Assembly: GCA_944386415.1 (NCBI GenBank)
Contig: CALXAY010000011.1
Location: 1-47,688, forward strand
DNA: 47,688 nt
Reading direction: 5' to 3'
DNA from: an uncultured Clostridia bacterium
Lineage (GTDB): Bacteria; Bacillota; Clostridia; TANB77; CAG-508
Part shown: positions 38,901 through 47,615 of the stretch, in pieces
Numbering within the stretch: position 1 is the stretch's first letter
Layout of the letters: each line of letters opens with the position of its first letter
The notes under the pieces: model-generated
Told to the model about the DNA's origin: nothing
Seen by the model: the letters and a program-made list of their open reading frames with translations, nothing else
Databases searched by the model: none
Made by a program: the position numbers and the translations under genes

Positions 38901-41900
38901 TTGAAAATAGAAGAAAATGGGTAAAACTATCAGGAAAAGTATGGGAGGATATGATAGATGCAAAAGACTCAACAAGAAATTATGCATTAGATGAAGGAGG
39001 AGCAGATAAGCTAGTTGCAAATGTAACAGTAAGATTGAAAGATAAAAGTGGTTCTATAGTACCATTCAAGACATCAGAAGATACAGAAGCAACAGTTACG
39101 CAAATAGATACAGATAGTAATGGTGCATATACAATGGTAGATGTACTAATAGATGAAATACCAAATTATTATATAGAGTTCTCATATAATGGAATGAGTT
39201 TTACATCAGTACCGGTATTAGATAGTCCAAGTTTGGATAGTGATAATTATAATGGAACAAGAGCAATAGAAAGTGAGGCAGAAAGAACAGAGTTTAATAG
39301 AAAATATTCGGAAATAACACATAGTGGTTCAACAGGTCCGATTGGAGAATCACGAGATGATGGAGGAAGTAAAACATATAATTTAAATTATCATGAAAAC
39401 GAAAAATATGAGCTAGAAGATGGAACAATAATAGATCAAATAAAAAGTACTCTAAACTATGGAGAAGGAAGCAATAGTTATGGATATGAAGATGCAAAAT
39501 TCCCAGTAAACCATATAGACGAACAATATATGATAACAGCATCAACTAAAGAGGCATTTACACAAAAAGGATATTCAGGATACTTATCAGACATGAAAAC
39601 TCCAGAAGAAATAAGAACTCAATATAATGGAGCAGGACAGTACCATGGTGTGGAAGAAATAACTAATATGAATTTAGGAATAAGAGAAAGAGAACAACCA
39701 GACTTAGCATTAGTAGAAGATATAGAACAAGTTCAAATTGATTTAAATGGTTATACACACACATATAAGTATAATCAAAGATTTGAGAATCAGGAAGAGT
39801 ATGGAGATGGATTTGATATAGGTGTTAAATTTGGAAACAAATATGGAAAACAAGAATATACACAAGCTATTTATCCATCAGATGTAGTATATAATCAAGG
39901 CCATGAAAACGCTTTAGGAATATATGTAAGATATAAAATTGCATTAAGAAATGAGTCTACAACATTATATTCAAGAGTAAATGAAGTAATAAATCATTAT
40001 GATGCAAATTATGAAATTCCGCAAGATGATATTGTAGTTACAGCAGTAGTAGACGAAGCAGGAGTAGGATTACAATATACAGAAGAAGGAGGAAGTGGAG
40101 CATTTAAGAAGGTAACAATACAGGCAAATCAGGATTTGGCTCCACAAGAGACAAAATACATATATATTACATATAGATTAACTAATGATGCTGTAAATCA
40201 ACTACTTGATGGAATAGCTCCGATAGAGTCAGTTACAGAAATAGGTTCATATTCAACATATGAAAACGGATTTAGTATACATTATGCAGGAGTAGATAAA
40301 GATTCAAGACCAGGTTCAGCAGAACCAGGAAATGAAGAAACATATGAAGATGATACAGATAGTGCACCATCATTCTTATTAGAAGTTCAAGAATTAAGAG
40401 AGTTAAAAGGAACAGTATGGGAAGATGAAGCGGTACAAGAATTATTAAATATTAGCCAAGAAGAAATAGATGCAGGAAAAAGAAAAGAAAGAATAGGTAA
40501 TGGTGAATATGAAGATAGTGAAAATGTACTACAAGATGTTAAAGTAGAGTTATTAGTATTATCATACGAAGAAGATTCGGAAATTGACTTAGCAAATGCA
40601 AGTTTATTGTCAGGAGGAAATGTTCAAGATATACCTCAAGCAACTCTATATACAGATAACTGGCAAACTGACGGAACTCCAGCAGAGACTATGACAGGAA
40701 CAGATGGAAGTTATACATTTTCAGGAGTAATACCAGGAAAATATATACTAAGATTTACATATGGAGATGAAAGTGTAATAGTTTATGCAGATGGAACAGG
40801 AAGTGAAAAAATAGAAGATGTAGATAAATATAAGTCAACAATTTATAGAGGAAATAGACCAGAGAATGAATCTACTGCAAATGGAGATACAGATTATTGG
40901 TATAGAAATGCAAATGAAATAGGAGAATCAGCTTCAAGATGGTCAGATGCAAGAGATGAAGTAGGAATAAAAGGACTAGATGGAAGTGAAACAAAATTTG
41001 ATTTACTTGCAGAAAGACTAGGAGGAGAAAAAGAATACTATTATGGAAATACAGACCCAAGTTTCGATTCAGTTAAAGCAGATGCAACAAAAGCAATAGA
41101 GGCAAGGACAAGAGGTTTTGAAATAAGAATGGATTATAATACTGAAACTGGAGATGTAAGTGAATATTTTGATAAAGAAGAAGGAAAAATAATAAGTACA
41201 TTTGATAATTTGGACTTTGGTATTATAAGAAGACCTATACAAAGATTAAATGTGAAAAAAGAAATTGCTTATGTAAAAGTAACACTTGCAAATGGACAAG
41301 TATTAGTAGAAGGAGATCCAAGAACTGAAGAAATACAACATTTGAAATTTTTACCAGATGGAAATGTTCACATAGAGATAGATAGTGAAATTATACAAGG
41401 TGCAACATTAACAATTAAATATGAAATAATAGCAGATAATACTCAATCTGAGTTGGATTATGATGATTCAGGATATTACATATTTGGAACACCAGATGAT
41501 CCAAATACAGAAATAGCACCACAACCAAAACGAATTTTAGATTATTTATCAAACGATTTGATATTTAATGAAGAAAATAATCCGGATTGGTCTCAATGTG
41601 AAATAGAAGAGCTAAAAGAATGGTTTGAAGGTGAGAAACAATATTTCTCAGAAGACGCATATAATGCAATAAGTAAATTTAATCAAGTATTACAAACAGA
41701 CGCTTTTGCAGATATGAAAATAGAAAAGAGAAGTGCATTTTTAGAGGTGTCAAGGGTATTATCTAATAAAGCAGATGATTTCATATTTGAAAATGATATG
41801 GAAATAAATATATTAACTGGAAGAAGAACAACAAAAGACGGAACAGAAGATGAATATACTATACCAGGAAATTATATACCAAGTAATGGAGAAACTGGTG

Positions 41901-42040
41901 GGGATGACGATTATGTTTATTTAACAATTACAGGACCTACTGGAGATAATCAAAACTATATACCATATATTGTTTTAGGAATTAGTGCATTTATAATCTT
42001 AGGTACAGGAATTGTATTCATTAAGAAAAAAGTAGTATAA
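32978..42040 (+). CDS. Giant (3020-aa) surface protein: apparent fusion of DUF11/SdrD-B and SpaA/SdrD-B adhesins
   Basis: Signal peptide 1-31. The first half (to about 1430) parallels the 1611-aa protein: beta-rich DUF11-like units, a Pro/Asp-rich linker (about 1105-1133), an SdrD B-like domain (SGVAWNDINGDGQRQSSEDLIAGIKV, about 1136-1220), a KLDKYITDVTV unit and a membrane helix (IVMYITIGIIIALVIAIGLAIII, about 1432-1455). After the short cytoplasmic loop KFKISHK, a second hydrophobic segment like a signal peptide (about 1465-1487) leads to a second half homologous to the 1310-aa adhesin. It has a SpaA-like unit, SdrD-B-like units, the shared EYGDGF..GVKFGNKYG region, KVTLANGQVLV and IQGATL, and a C-terminal helix with KKK (2993-3020) after TGPTGDN. 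The predicted topology is two large extracellular lobes joined by a membrane hairpin. The reading frame is uninterrupted through the join. Confidence 0.82.
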   Translation: MKRKLAKIITLAILLVLAIVMGKLSTKTSFGADNEERAILEGAFTKYVNYELADGSKGTLVQYSIRTGIKYEKDFFAIRNTELNASLSPIDGKYPYDVKVIVNNTKATNGKTSDISEDYSYDPITGIVTIRTNNENEKGEAINNAKPGEDDRDDFIIIAYYDTYTKEKVERELSCNVTYKAELFTEDKREVIGQGGLSNKVTEDVGELTTVKTNVSEIYNGYIKSNIINGTTYDTEYTENNEIEISKKEAHQKIKITEENTFINPNDIYYKSTKISKDDITKVLGENGSIEIIDGNNNVIAKVDNNTEFNENGEYIVTYGEEVNNITIRTSNIEKEGILHIENVKVLRSNISNIEDKDIVRKISIIGINEKEVEVTEETNLEEELNEEQTLNLNTETLNLNIDTNENDKTTKSTENQNKDIEEPNKIKTQIIEEESYKTDKQNIIEIKDSIDNVNLSLNNAEWSNNGQNDVNFVISFDSSSSKYTLFRNPVIKIDLPSEIEKVILGDSTLLYGNGLSLSNITTKENENGSISILATLEGSQTHYEENNLGLTTTLTIPSKIFIKKDIENTINSEVNVQYTNNYNGVQGKINKSVKIVAYRNEGLKENISEEKETNIETIIKEKQEEIIDDIKKSINMDEYGLTIDVQAYKGDENKPLDNGDVVYPGEYITYKIEYKTEKNIDSLKFSLNIPEGLTYGKLNSKFDEMYEGVYEYEFFQNQKEITIDAGSVNSGITYVKHVDCKVDDLSENESSRNIETTIKTFISEEEVESTIISNTIEKGKAKIYLQPYLDGYLGEWFYRITLESPEEETSIVKLVFPEGVRVEQETIDNSQSFVNPLSENLKVEDYQYEFGRDEETGRDYVTINISHGGNLILGASIKILDQSKVLELYKESKKNTISDEDVNMRAYATMEVGDETYYSNEAKSKIKTYEASVTMTSENEGEEVEVGEEINYNINVKCLSTRVDNIKAMSIRVTDYLPKDVDIKRVTYEYFETTYEEGDNDSGIVTGFSEKKTKTEDVFYTKTDEDGNILPDIDFQVLIPEGEEINIFVETTAGWVAEKTEIENSATIQDEQFSVEENDEKQEFIDPQTSNVVKHIIIPKKEEAEDPIDPDEPTDPEDPDNPNNPDEPIDPNAKYSISGVAWNDINGDGQRQSSEDLIAGIKVMLVDLSNSSKVKSQATTNNNGEYSFQDLEQANYIVVFRYDTSSYTITDYRKSGVSENVNSDAIEQNIIIDGERVDVGVTNEINLNKNESNIDIGLIGKNDYDLKLDKYITDVTVTTRNGTKQYSYDNTKLGRVEIRAKELNGAKVLVKYRIVITNEGKSTAKIKEIYDYLPEGLDFPTSESDNWTEDNGVLVNRSLSGQTIAPGESKEVTLTLSKTMNEENTGTFTNAAEIGSVDAGVNGIKDADSTPGNGNKSEDDYSEAELIIGVSTGIVMYITIGIIIALVIAIGLAIIIKFKISHKTIVKLGVFLGTVIIVGMTATTSVYAGIPTYGSYKWIGAHTFSGTPGGGGTCSTYNKRAAGNGCEHYAVGYVSYRYGNSLTGSYFSGEVAGTRVTLSDPIDLKKKNELIEVTSKDGYYILGPFEVESNSTNDCIVTVYNKSGGVVTGWAACDANGNTWSKVPGNTTFYLKLTESQFENGVSRVSLRQSKLYKYTYHVYKYARALYVLYDANANLPCETQAFDAAGNATGGWIIGYGHQSVWSYQFIVGEEERTKEEETWAEIEWTDFNSSLDIIKADADDHEVVMDIEGNLRKDDGTFNEDFKTVNGKYHWDNLKPGNYTVTEYENNNYGYEKNAPKSETFYLDSGLLLKYYFENIKYTGNIKIIKRDKDTGDPMSDIGFKLYKEDEGYVIGINASGGPIRQARGSVQFHNMEYTQDPSQATEFITGDDGEMNIYNIRIGTYRVEEVSVNIPIYGYDLDEEYVYWSSNLGSGEHELIGRVEVIRRKSYYTTAKGGGAYPTSTPDSEFDTITFENRRKWVKLSGKVWEDMIDAKDSTRNYALDEGGADKLVANVTVRLKDKSGSIVPFKTSEDTEATVTQIDTDSNGAYTMVDVLIDEIPNYYIEFSYNGMSFTSVPVLDSPSLDSDNYNGTRAIESEAERTEFNRKYSEITHSGSTGPIGESRDDGGSKTYNLNYHENEKYELEDGTIIDQIKSTLNYGEGSNSYGYEDAKFPVNHIDEQYMITASTKEAFTQKGYSGYLSDMKTPEEIRTQYNGAGQYHGVEEITNMNLGIREREQPDLALVEDIEQVQIDLNGYTHTYKYNQRFENQEEYGDGFDIGVKFGNKYGKQEYTQAIYPSDVVYNQGHENALGIYVRYKIALRNESTTLYSRVNEVINHYDANYEIPQDDIVVTAVVDEAGVGLQYTEEGGSGAFKKVTIQANQDLAPQETKYIYITYRLTNDAVNQLLDGIAPIESVTEIGSYSTYENGFSIHYAGVDKDSRPGSAEPGNEETYEDDTDSAPSFLLEVQELRELKGTVWEDEAVQELLNISQEEIDAGKRKERIGNGEYEDSENVLQDVKVELLVLSYEEDSEIDLANASLLSGGNVQDIPQATLYTDNWQTDGTPAETMTGTDGSYTFSGVIPGKYILRFTYGDESVIVYADGTGSEKIEDVDKYKSTIYRGNRPENESTANGDTDYWYRNANEIGESASRWSDARDEVGIKGLDGSETKFDLLAERLGGEKEYYYGNTDPSFDSVKADATKAIEARTRGFEIRMDYNTETGDVSEYFDKEEGKIISTFDNLDFGIIRRPIQRLNVKKEIAYVKVTLANGQVLVEGDPRTEEIQHLKFLPDGNVHIEIDSEIIQGATLTIKYEIIADNTQSELDYDDSGYYIFGTPDDPNTEIAPQPKRILDYLSNDLIFNEENNPDWSQCEIEELKEWFEGEKQYFSEDAYNAISKFNQVLQTDAFADMKIEKRSAFLEVSRVLSNKADDFIFENDMEINILTGRRTTKDGTEDEYTIPGNYIPSNGETGGDDDYVYLTITGPTGDNQNYIPYIVLGISAFIILGTGIVFIKKKVV

Positions 42041-42058
42041 TTAAATAATTATATACAT

Positions 42059-42096
42059 AAAAATCAGGTTAAATAGAAATGTTTAATCTGATTTTT
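42059..42096 (+). terminator. Terminator after the 3020-aa gene
   Basis: AAAAATCAGGTTAAA pairs with TTTAATCTGATTTTT (one G-T wobble), loop of 8; 18 bases after the stop. Confidence 0.78.
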
Positions 42097-42313
42097 AATA
42101 TTTAGAAAAATTAAAAATATTCTTAATTCTAAATATTGCTTTTTTCGATATTCTGTAATAAAATAAAAATCGTATATTATATAATTATGGAAAAAATAAA
42201 AAATATATATAAAAAGATGTAAAAAAATTTTTTGGTTTAGCAGACTAGAAAAGACAAAAACCACAAAGGACAAGTAGTAAAATAAGCTTATTAAATTCAA
42301 AGAGGTGGTAAGG

Positions 42314-44761
42314 ATGTTTCAAAATTTAAATGAAGATACAATAGATTTAAATAGTAAAAATGACTTAAGAAATGAAGAAAGAAATAAATTTAATATATTA
42401 GGAAATGTGTTTTCAAAAGAAAATTTAGTGATTTATATTGTATCATTTATGTTATCATTTATAAGTTTAGGCGGAGGTTTTTCAATATTTAGCATAAGTT
42501 TGCTAGGAGCTTGTTTAGCTTTTTCGATTCCAGCTTTAGGGATAGTTGTTATTTCATTATTAGGTAATTTAATAAAATTTGGTACAGGAGGAGCTGTAGA
42601 ATATTTACTAACAGCTTTAGTAATGATAGCAACATTATTTATAATAAAGCCACGTTATAATGAACAAGAAAGAAATGAAAAAATAAAAATAGGAAAAAAT
42701 GTATTTATAGCTACATTTTTGATAGGAATATTAAAAATACTAATGTCAACATTTACTTTATATGATATATTAAGTACAATAACATTATCTACAATTGCAT
42801 TAGTATTTTATAAAATATTTGTAAATTCACTACCTGTTGTCCAAGAATTTTATACTAAAAGAGCTTTTTCAATAGAAGAAGTAATAGGTGCAAGTTTATT
42901 ATTTGCAATAGCAGTTGCAGCATTTGGAGATTCTAGTATATATGGTTTTAACATAAGAAATGTATTTAGTATTTTAATTGTAATGATTTTAGGATGGAAA
43001 AATGGAATATTAGTAGGTACAACATCAGGAGTAACAATAGGAGTAACTTTAGGCGTTATTAGTAATAATGAACCAATAATGATAGCAGCATATGCAATAT
43101 CAGGTATGATTGCAGGGATACTAAATAGATTTGGTAAAATAGGAGTAGTTATAGGATTTGCATTAGGAAATGTAGTTTTAGCTTATGTATCAAATGGGTA
43201 TACAGTAGAATTAATACATTTTAAAGAGATATTGCTTGCTTCTGTTGGACTATTATTGGTACCAAAGAATCTACAAATAGATTTAGAAGAATTTATAGGA
43301 AACTCTAAGTTTTTACCTAAGGCAGGAGAGAGAGCTTTAAATAAAAGTAAAGAGGTTGCAGAAAGTTTAAATAATGTGTCAAAAGCAATAAATCAAATGG
43401 CTACAACTTATGAGGAAGAACCAGCAACAAAAGATGAAGTAAACAAAGAGAAAGAAGAGAATAAAAAGATATTTGTATCTGAATTGTTAAATAATTTAGA
43501 ACCATATAAAGATAATATGTTATATGATGATATAGCAGATGTTAATGGTAAAATTATAGATAAAATATTTAATCTCTTACTTGATAAGCAAGAAATAACA
43601 AGACAAGATTTATTAAAAATATTTGCAGACTGTAATAGCTATATAATAGGATTTGATGATAAAGATATAAGTAAACGTCTAGAAGAAAATATTATGCAAA
43701 TAGTAAGAACAATAAATGTTTCATATAAAGTAAGTAAATCTGGTTTTATTTGGAAGAAAAAAATAGCACAAAACAAAAAGAATGTAGAAAAGCAATTAAA
43801 GGGTGTATCAAAAGCAATAGAAAATATGGCAAAAGGGTTGAAAGAAGACATTGAAAACGAAGAAAAATATGTTAAAGAAAAGCAACAAATAATAGAGTTG
43901 CTAGAACAAAGAAATATAGAGTTACAAGACTTATCTATTAAAAAAGAAAATAGATTTGTCGTAGAAATATATAGAAAAGAAAATTTGGAAACAACTAAAA
44001 TTAAAACTATAGAAAAGATACTTACAAAAATTTTAGGAGAAAAAGTGGTATTAAATGACCAAAAAGATACTGGAGAAAAATTAACTTTTATATCAGACGA
44101 TAAATATGTGATGGCAATGGGAACAGCAAATATGACAAAAACAAAGAGTAAGTTCTCAGGTGATAGTACATTGACAGTAAGACTAAATGATGGAAAATAT
44201 TTAATAGCCATAAGTGATGGAATGGGAAGTGGAAAAGAAGCAAAAGAAAATAGTTCAAAAGTATTGAAGTTGTTGGAAAATTTATTAGTATCAGGATTTG
44301 ATAAAAATATATCATTAGATTTAATAAATAATGCACTTATTAACCAAAATAAAGAAAGTTTTGTAACTTTAGATATAGCAATAATTGATTTATATTTAGG
44401 AAATGTTGAGTTTATAAAAAGTGCAGCATGTCCAACATATATAAAACATGGAAAAAAGGTGCAAATGATAAAGTCTAATTCTTTACCAACAGGAATAATA
44501 GAAGGTAGTAAAATTCAAACTTATGATAAAGATATAGAACAAGGAGAAATAATAGTACTTTGTTCAGATGGAATCTTAGACTCAAATGTAGAATATAAAA
44601 ATAAAGAATTATGGATTAAATATTTATTAGAAGATATAGAAACAACCAATACACAAAAAATAGCTAACCTAATATTAGAAGAATCAATAGATAATAATTA
44701 CGGTGTAGCAAAAGATGATATGAGTGTTTTAGTTTGTAAATTTAGAAAAAAAGAAATTTAA
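42314..44761 (+). CDS. spoIIE: Stage II sporulation protein E (PP2C-type phosphatase)
   Basis: SpoIIE dephosphorylates the anti-anti-sigma factor SpoIIAA and so activates sigma-F in the forespore; it also acts at the polar septum with FtsZ. The N-terminal ~300 residues have about ten hydrophobic helices, followed by a regulatory region (about 330-590) with FtsZ-linked coiled stretches and a C-terminal PP2C (SpoIIE) domain. Metal-binding motifs are SDGMGSG (Asp635 in ISDGMGSG) and CSDGILDSN (Asp752); both are intact. The length of 816 aa is usual. A GTG at 42305 is in frame but lies in the ribosome binding site AGAGGTGG; ATG 42314 is better. A TATAAT at 42180-42185 has no matching -35, as expected of Spo0A-activated promoters, but I see no convincing 0A box. 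Confidence 0.95.
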   Translation: MFQNLNEDTIDLNSKNDLRNEERNKFNILGNVFSKENLVIYIVSFMLSFISLGGGFSIFSISLLGACLAFSIPALGIVVISLLGNLIKFGTGGAVEYLLTALVMIATLFIIKPRYNEQERNEKIKIGKNVFIATFLIGILKILMSTFTLYDILSTITLSTIALVFYKIFVNSLPVVQEFYTKRAFSIEEVIGASLLFAIAVAAFGDSSIYGFNIRNVFSILIVMILGWKNGILVGTTSGVTIGVTLGVISNNEPIMIAAYAISGMIAGILNRFGKIGVVIGFALGNVVLAYVSNGYTVELIHFKEILLASVGLLLVPKNLQIDLEEFIGNSKFLPKAGERALNKSKEVAESLNNVSKAINQMATTYEEEPATKDEVNKEKEENKKIFVSELLNNLEPYKDNMLYDDIADVNGKIIDKIFNLLLDKQEITRQDLLKIFADCNSYIIGFDDKDISKRLEENIMQIVRTINVSYKVSKSGFIWKKKIAQNKKNVEKQLKGVSKAIENMAKGLKEDIENEEKYVKEKQQIIELLEQRNIELQDLSIKKENRFVVEIYRKENLETTKIKTIEKILTKILGEKVVLNDQKDTGEKLTFISDDKYVMAMGTANMTKTKSKFSGDSTLTVRLNDGKYLIAISDGMGSGKEAKENSSKVLKLLENLLVSGFDKNISLDLINNALINQNKESFVTLDIAIIDLYLGNVEFIKSAACPTYIKHGKKVQMIKSNSLPTGIIEGSKIQTYDKDIEQGEIIVLCSDGILDSNVEYKNKELWIKYLLEDIETTNTQKIANLILEESIDNNYGVAKDDMSVLVCKFRKKEI

Positions 44762-44767
44762 AGTTGA

Positions 44768-44796
44768 TTGATAAAGTATATAACTTATGATATATT
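44768..44796 (+). promoter_or_regulatory. Promoter of the WG-repeat protein gene
   Basis: TTGATA (44768-44773), 17 bases and TATATT (44791-44796), 29 bases before the TTG start. It separates the following two genes from spoIIE. Confidence 0.6.
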
Positions 44797-44824
44797 ATAA
44801 ATGTGCAAAAGGAGGAAAAACATC

Positions 44825-46342
44825 TTGAATAAAGGAAGAAGATATGATGAACCAAAGTTGAATCTAAAAAAAGTATTTGCAGTAATAATTTTATTTATTG
44901 TAATCATTATGTTTATAATTATGCTAATGGGTATATTAGATGGTGATGAAACAGAAGAAAATATAACAAGTGTGGATTACTTTGCAGCATATCAAAATAA
45001 TAAATGGGGAGTAATAGATTCAAATGGAAACATTGTAATAGATCCATCATATGCAGAGATGATAATAGTTCCAAATAGTAAGAAAGACGTGTTTTTATGT
45101 ACATTTGATGTGAATTATGATGATGGAATATATAAAACAAAAGCTTTAAATAGTAAAAATGAAGAAATTTTTGCGAATTATGAACAAATAGAAGCAATTC
45201 AGAATATAGATGAAAATAAAAATTTATCATATGAAACACAAGTACTAAAAGTACAAAGTGGTGGAAAGTATGGATTAATTAATATGGAAGGAAATGAAAT
45301 ACTACCATGTGAATATGATGAAATAATAGCTCTTCAAGGAGTTGAAGGTGCATTATTAGTTTTTAAAGATGGTAATTATGGAGTGGTAAACGATGCAGGG
45401 AAAACTTTAATTCCAGCAAGTTATGCAGAAATACAAGCTTTAGGAGATGAAACTTCACAAGGATTTGTTGTAAGAAACATAGAAGGAAAATATGGAATAG
45501 TAGATATTTCAAATGAACAAGTATTAGCTATGAACTATGAAGGAATAAATAAAATTCATCAAGAAGATTATTATGTAGTTACTGAAGGTGGCAAGCAAGT
45601 AGTAATAAAGAAAGATGGTACAGAAGTTTTAAATGGAGATTATGATGAAATAGTAGCAATTTTAAAAAATCCAGAAAACGGAGTGATTTATAAAAAAAGT
45701 GAAAAATATGGAGTAATGAGTTTGACTGGTGAAATTAAAATTAATGCAGAATATGAAGAGTTATTAGAAGCAAAAACAGGTACATTTATAGCAAAGACAG
45801 GAGAAAATTTTGGAATAATAGATTTAGCAGGAGAAAAAAAAGTAGATTTTAAATATAGAGGAATAACATATAACGAAAAAGCAGACTTATATGTAGCAGA
45901 AGATGAAAATTATAATAATGAAATATTAAACAGTAATTATGAAGTAAAGTTAACAGGAATGGTAACAGACTTAGATGATGAAGATGGATATATAGAAATA
46001 AGACAAGGTGATGAATATAAATATTATAACTTCAGATTTGAAGAAGAAAAAGAATCAGATATATTTACTTCTAATACATTATTTGTAAGTAAAAAAGATG
46101 GTAAATATGGGTTTGTAGATAAAGAAGGAAATATAGTTGTTGATTATATTTATGATGATGCTACTAGTCAAAATGCTTTTGGATATGCAGGAATAAAAAA
46201 AGACGGAAAATGGGGATCAATTGATAGAAGTGGAAAAATTATACAAGAACCTACATATGATTTAGAAGATTATTTACAAGTCGATTTTATTGGAAGTTGG
46301 TACTTAGGAAAAGACCTTAATATGAATTATTATAGGAAATAA
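44825..46342 (+). CDS. Membrane-anchored WG-repeat (KWG) protein
   Basis: A 505-aa protein. Residues about 16-37 form one membrane segment (VFAVIILFIVIIMFIIMLMGIL) with a short basic cytoplasmic end, so the rest lies outside. The remaining ~460 residues are WG-repeat units, about eight, each built as (K)(W/Y/F)G(V/I)(I/M)(D/N)xxGxxxIxxxYxEI, for example KWGVIDSNGNIVIDPSYAE and KWGSIDRSGKIIQEPTYDL. These usually form a beta-propeller-like fold. The frame extends to an ATG at 44801, but the ribosome binding site AAAAGGAGG (44807-44815) is 9 bases before TTG 44825, which I choose. It sits between spoIIE and an unknown tail-anchored protein, with its own promoter. WG proteins are thought to be interaction scaffolds; the specific role is not known. 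Confidence 0.78.
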   Translation: MNKGRRYDEPKLNLKKVFAVIILFIVIIMFIIMLMGILDGDETEENITSVDYFAAYQNNKWGVIDSNGNIVIDPSYAEMIIVPNSKKDVFLCTFDVNYDDGIYKTKALNSKNEEIFANYEQIEAIQNIDENKNLSYETQVLKVQSGGKYGLINMEGNEILPCEYDEIIALQGVEGALLVFKDGNYGVVNDAGKTLIPASYAEIQALGDETSQGFVVRNIEGKYGIVDISNEQVLAMNYEGINKIHQEDYYVVTEGGKQVVIKKDGTEVLNGDYDEIVAILKNPENGVIYKKSEKYGVMSLTGEIKINAEYEELLEAKTGTFIAKTGENFGIIDLAGEKKVDFKYRGITYNEKADLYVAEDENYNNEILNSNYEVKLTGMVTDLDDEDGYIEIRQGDEYKYYNFRFEEEKESDIFTSNTLFVSKKDGKYGFVDKEGNIVVDYIYDDATSQNAFGYAGIKKDGKWGSIDRSGKIIQEPTYDLEDYLQVDFIGSWYLGKDLNMNYYRK

Positions 46343-46358
46343 AAAGAGGTGAAAAATA

Positions 46359-47588
46359 ATGGAACTAAAGACAAATTATCAATATACATACTTTATCCAT
46401 CCATTTGTAATAAAAGAAGGAAAATATCAAAAATATATATTGAAAATGTTAAGAGATAAAGATTTCAAGTTAAAAACATTTCAAAAAGAGAAAGATTTTA
46501 AAATGTATCAATATTTCTTACCAAAAACAAGAGATTTTTTGTTTTCAAGTTTTAGTTTTGGAAATAGTAAATTAAAAAAATTAGAAGATTTACCAGAAGA
46601 GACAAGAGCAGCCATACTTAGTAAGTATCCTTGTAATATATTTGAGTATAGAATAAATAAAGATATACAAGGAAAAGTAGATGACACAAAAGGTATATAT
46701 TTTACAATATCTAAGATTGAAATAGTATGTTTTGAAACAGGAATATGTTTTCTAATAATGAAAACAAATGTAGAAGATGATAATAATTTTTCAAATATTT
46801 TAAATTTTAATTATAAATTTAGAGATATAAATGGAGAAGCATCATTAGAAGCTTATGATAATATACGTCTTCAAACAAATAGCTTTGCAAATAGCGAAAC
46901 ATTTAGAGAGTTTATAAGAAAGATAACAGGTGCCAATTTAGATGCTATGAAATTAGATATTGATACAGAAAGATTTTTAACATATTCATATATTTGTATA
47001 GATCAAGAAGCTTGGAATAATACATCTGATTTTGAAAATATAGCACACCACTTTATAAGATTTGCAAATGTATTACCAGCAGATAATAGTAGAAAATTGC
47101 AAGAAGAAAAAATAACAACTATATCAAGTTGGAAATATGCAAAGTTATCATTAAGTAAATTGGGAGTTATGCTATTTTCATCTAGTGAAGACATGAACAA
47201 TTATACAATATTGCCAGATGAATTTGAACATCAATATTTATATACATATATAATTAATTTATACAAAAAAATATATTTAAAGAAAATAGAATTACAATTA
47301 AAAGATCCAAAGCAAGTAAAAAAAGCAAGAAAGAATTTTATAGATTTTACCAAAAATTTATGGATAAGAGAAATAACAGATGATGAAACAGGAACTATGT
47401 TAAATCATAGAATTAGCGACATATTAGAATTGGAAAGATTATATAGCCAAGTTAAAAATAAATATGATATTTTATATAAAGATTTAAATATAGAGAAAAA
47501 TAGGACATCAACAATAGTTATAGCATTAATACTTGCGGCATCATTAATATTTAACATATTGAATTTTATAGTTTTAATGAGACAGTAA
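46359..47588 (+). CDS. Unknown tail-anchored protein
   Basis: A 409-aa protein I do not recognise. It starts MELKTNYQYTYFIHPFVIKEGKYQKYILKMLRDK, is mixed alpha/beta with no obvious catalytic motif, has a C-terminal coiled stretch (about 345-382, ISDILELERLYSQVKNKYDILYKDL), then a single membrane helix (about 385-405, STIVIALILAASLIFNILNFIVLM) and only RQ after it. No signal peptide is present, so the bulk is cytoplasmic and the protein is held by its tail. The overall layout is similar to CorA-type transporters (soluble domain, long helix, C-terminal membrane helix) but the GMN motif is absent and there is only one helix. Ribosome binding site AAGAGGTG; starts 16 bases after the WG-protein, so the two are co-transcribed. 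Confidence 0.7.
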   Translation: MELKTNYQYTYFIHPFVIKEGKYQKYILKMLRDKDFKLKTFQKEKDFKMYQYFLPKTRDFLFSSFSFGNSKLKKLEDLPEETRAAILSKYPCNIFEYRINKDIQGKVDDTKGIYFTISKIEIVCFETGICFLIMKTNVEDDNNFSNILNFNYKFRDINGEASLEAYDNIRLQTNSFANSETFREFIRKITGANLDAMKLDIDTERFLTYSYICIDQEAWNNTSDFENIAHHFIRFANVLPADNSRKLQEEKITTISSWKYAKLSLSKLGVMLFSSSEDMNNYTILPDEFEHQYLYTYIINLYKKIYLKKIELQLKDPKQVKKARKNFIDFTKNLWIREITDDETGTMLNHRISDILELERLYSQVKNKYDILYKDLNIEKNRTSTIVIALILAASLIFNILNFIVLMRQ

Positions 47589-47615
47589 GGGACGGTTCTT
47601 TTTGTCTCATTTTTT
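47576..47615 (+). terminator. Hairpin terminator containing a GGGACGGTTCTTTTTGTCTC-type element
   Basis: AATGAGACA pairs with TGTCTCATT across the stop codon of the tail-anchored protein gene, followed by TTTTT. The loop holds GGGACGGTTCTTT, a sequence that I recall as a dispersed short element in clostridial genomes. The last ~70 bases of the window hold nothing I can name. Confidence 0.65.

Noticed and set aside
42130..42160. Spo0A box upstream of spoIIE (TTTTTCGATA)
   Set aside because: Two mismatches to TTTGTCGAA in AT-rich DNA is too weak to call.
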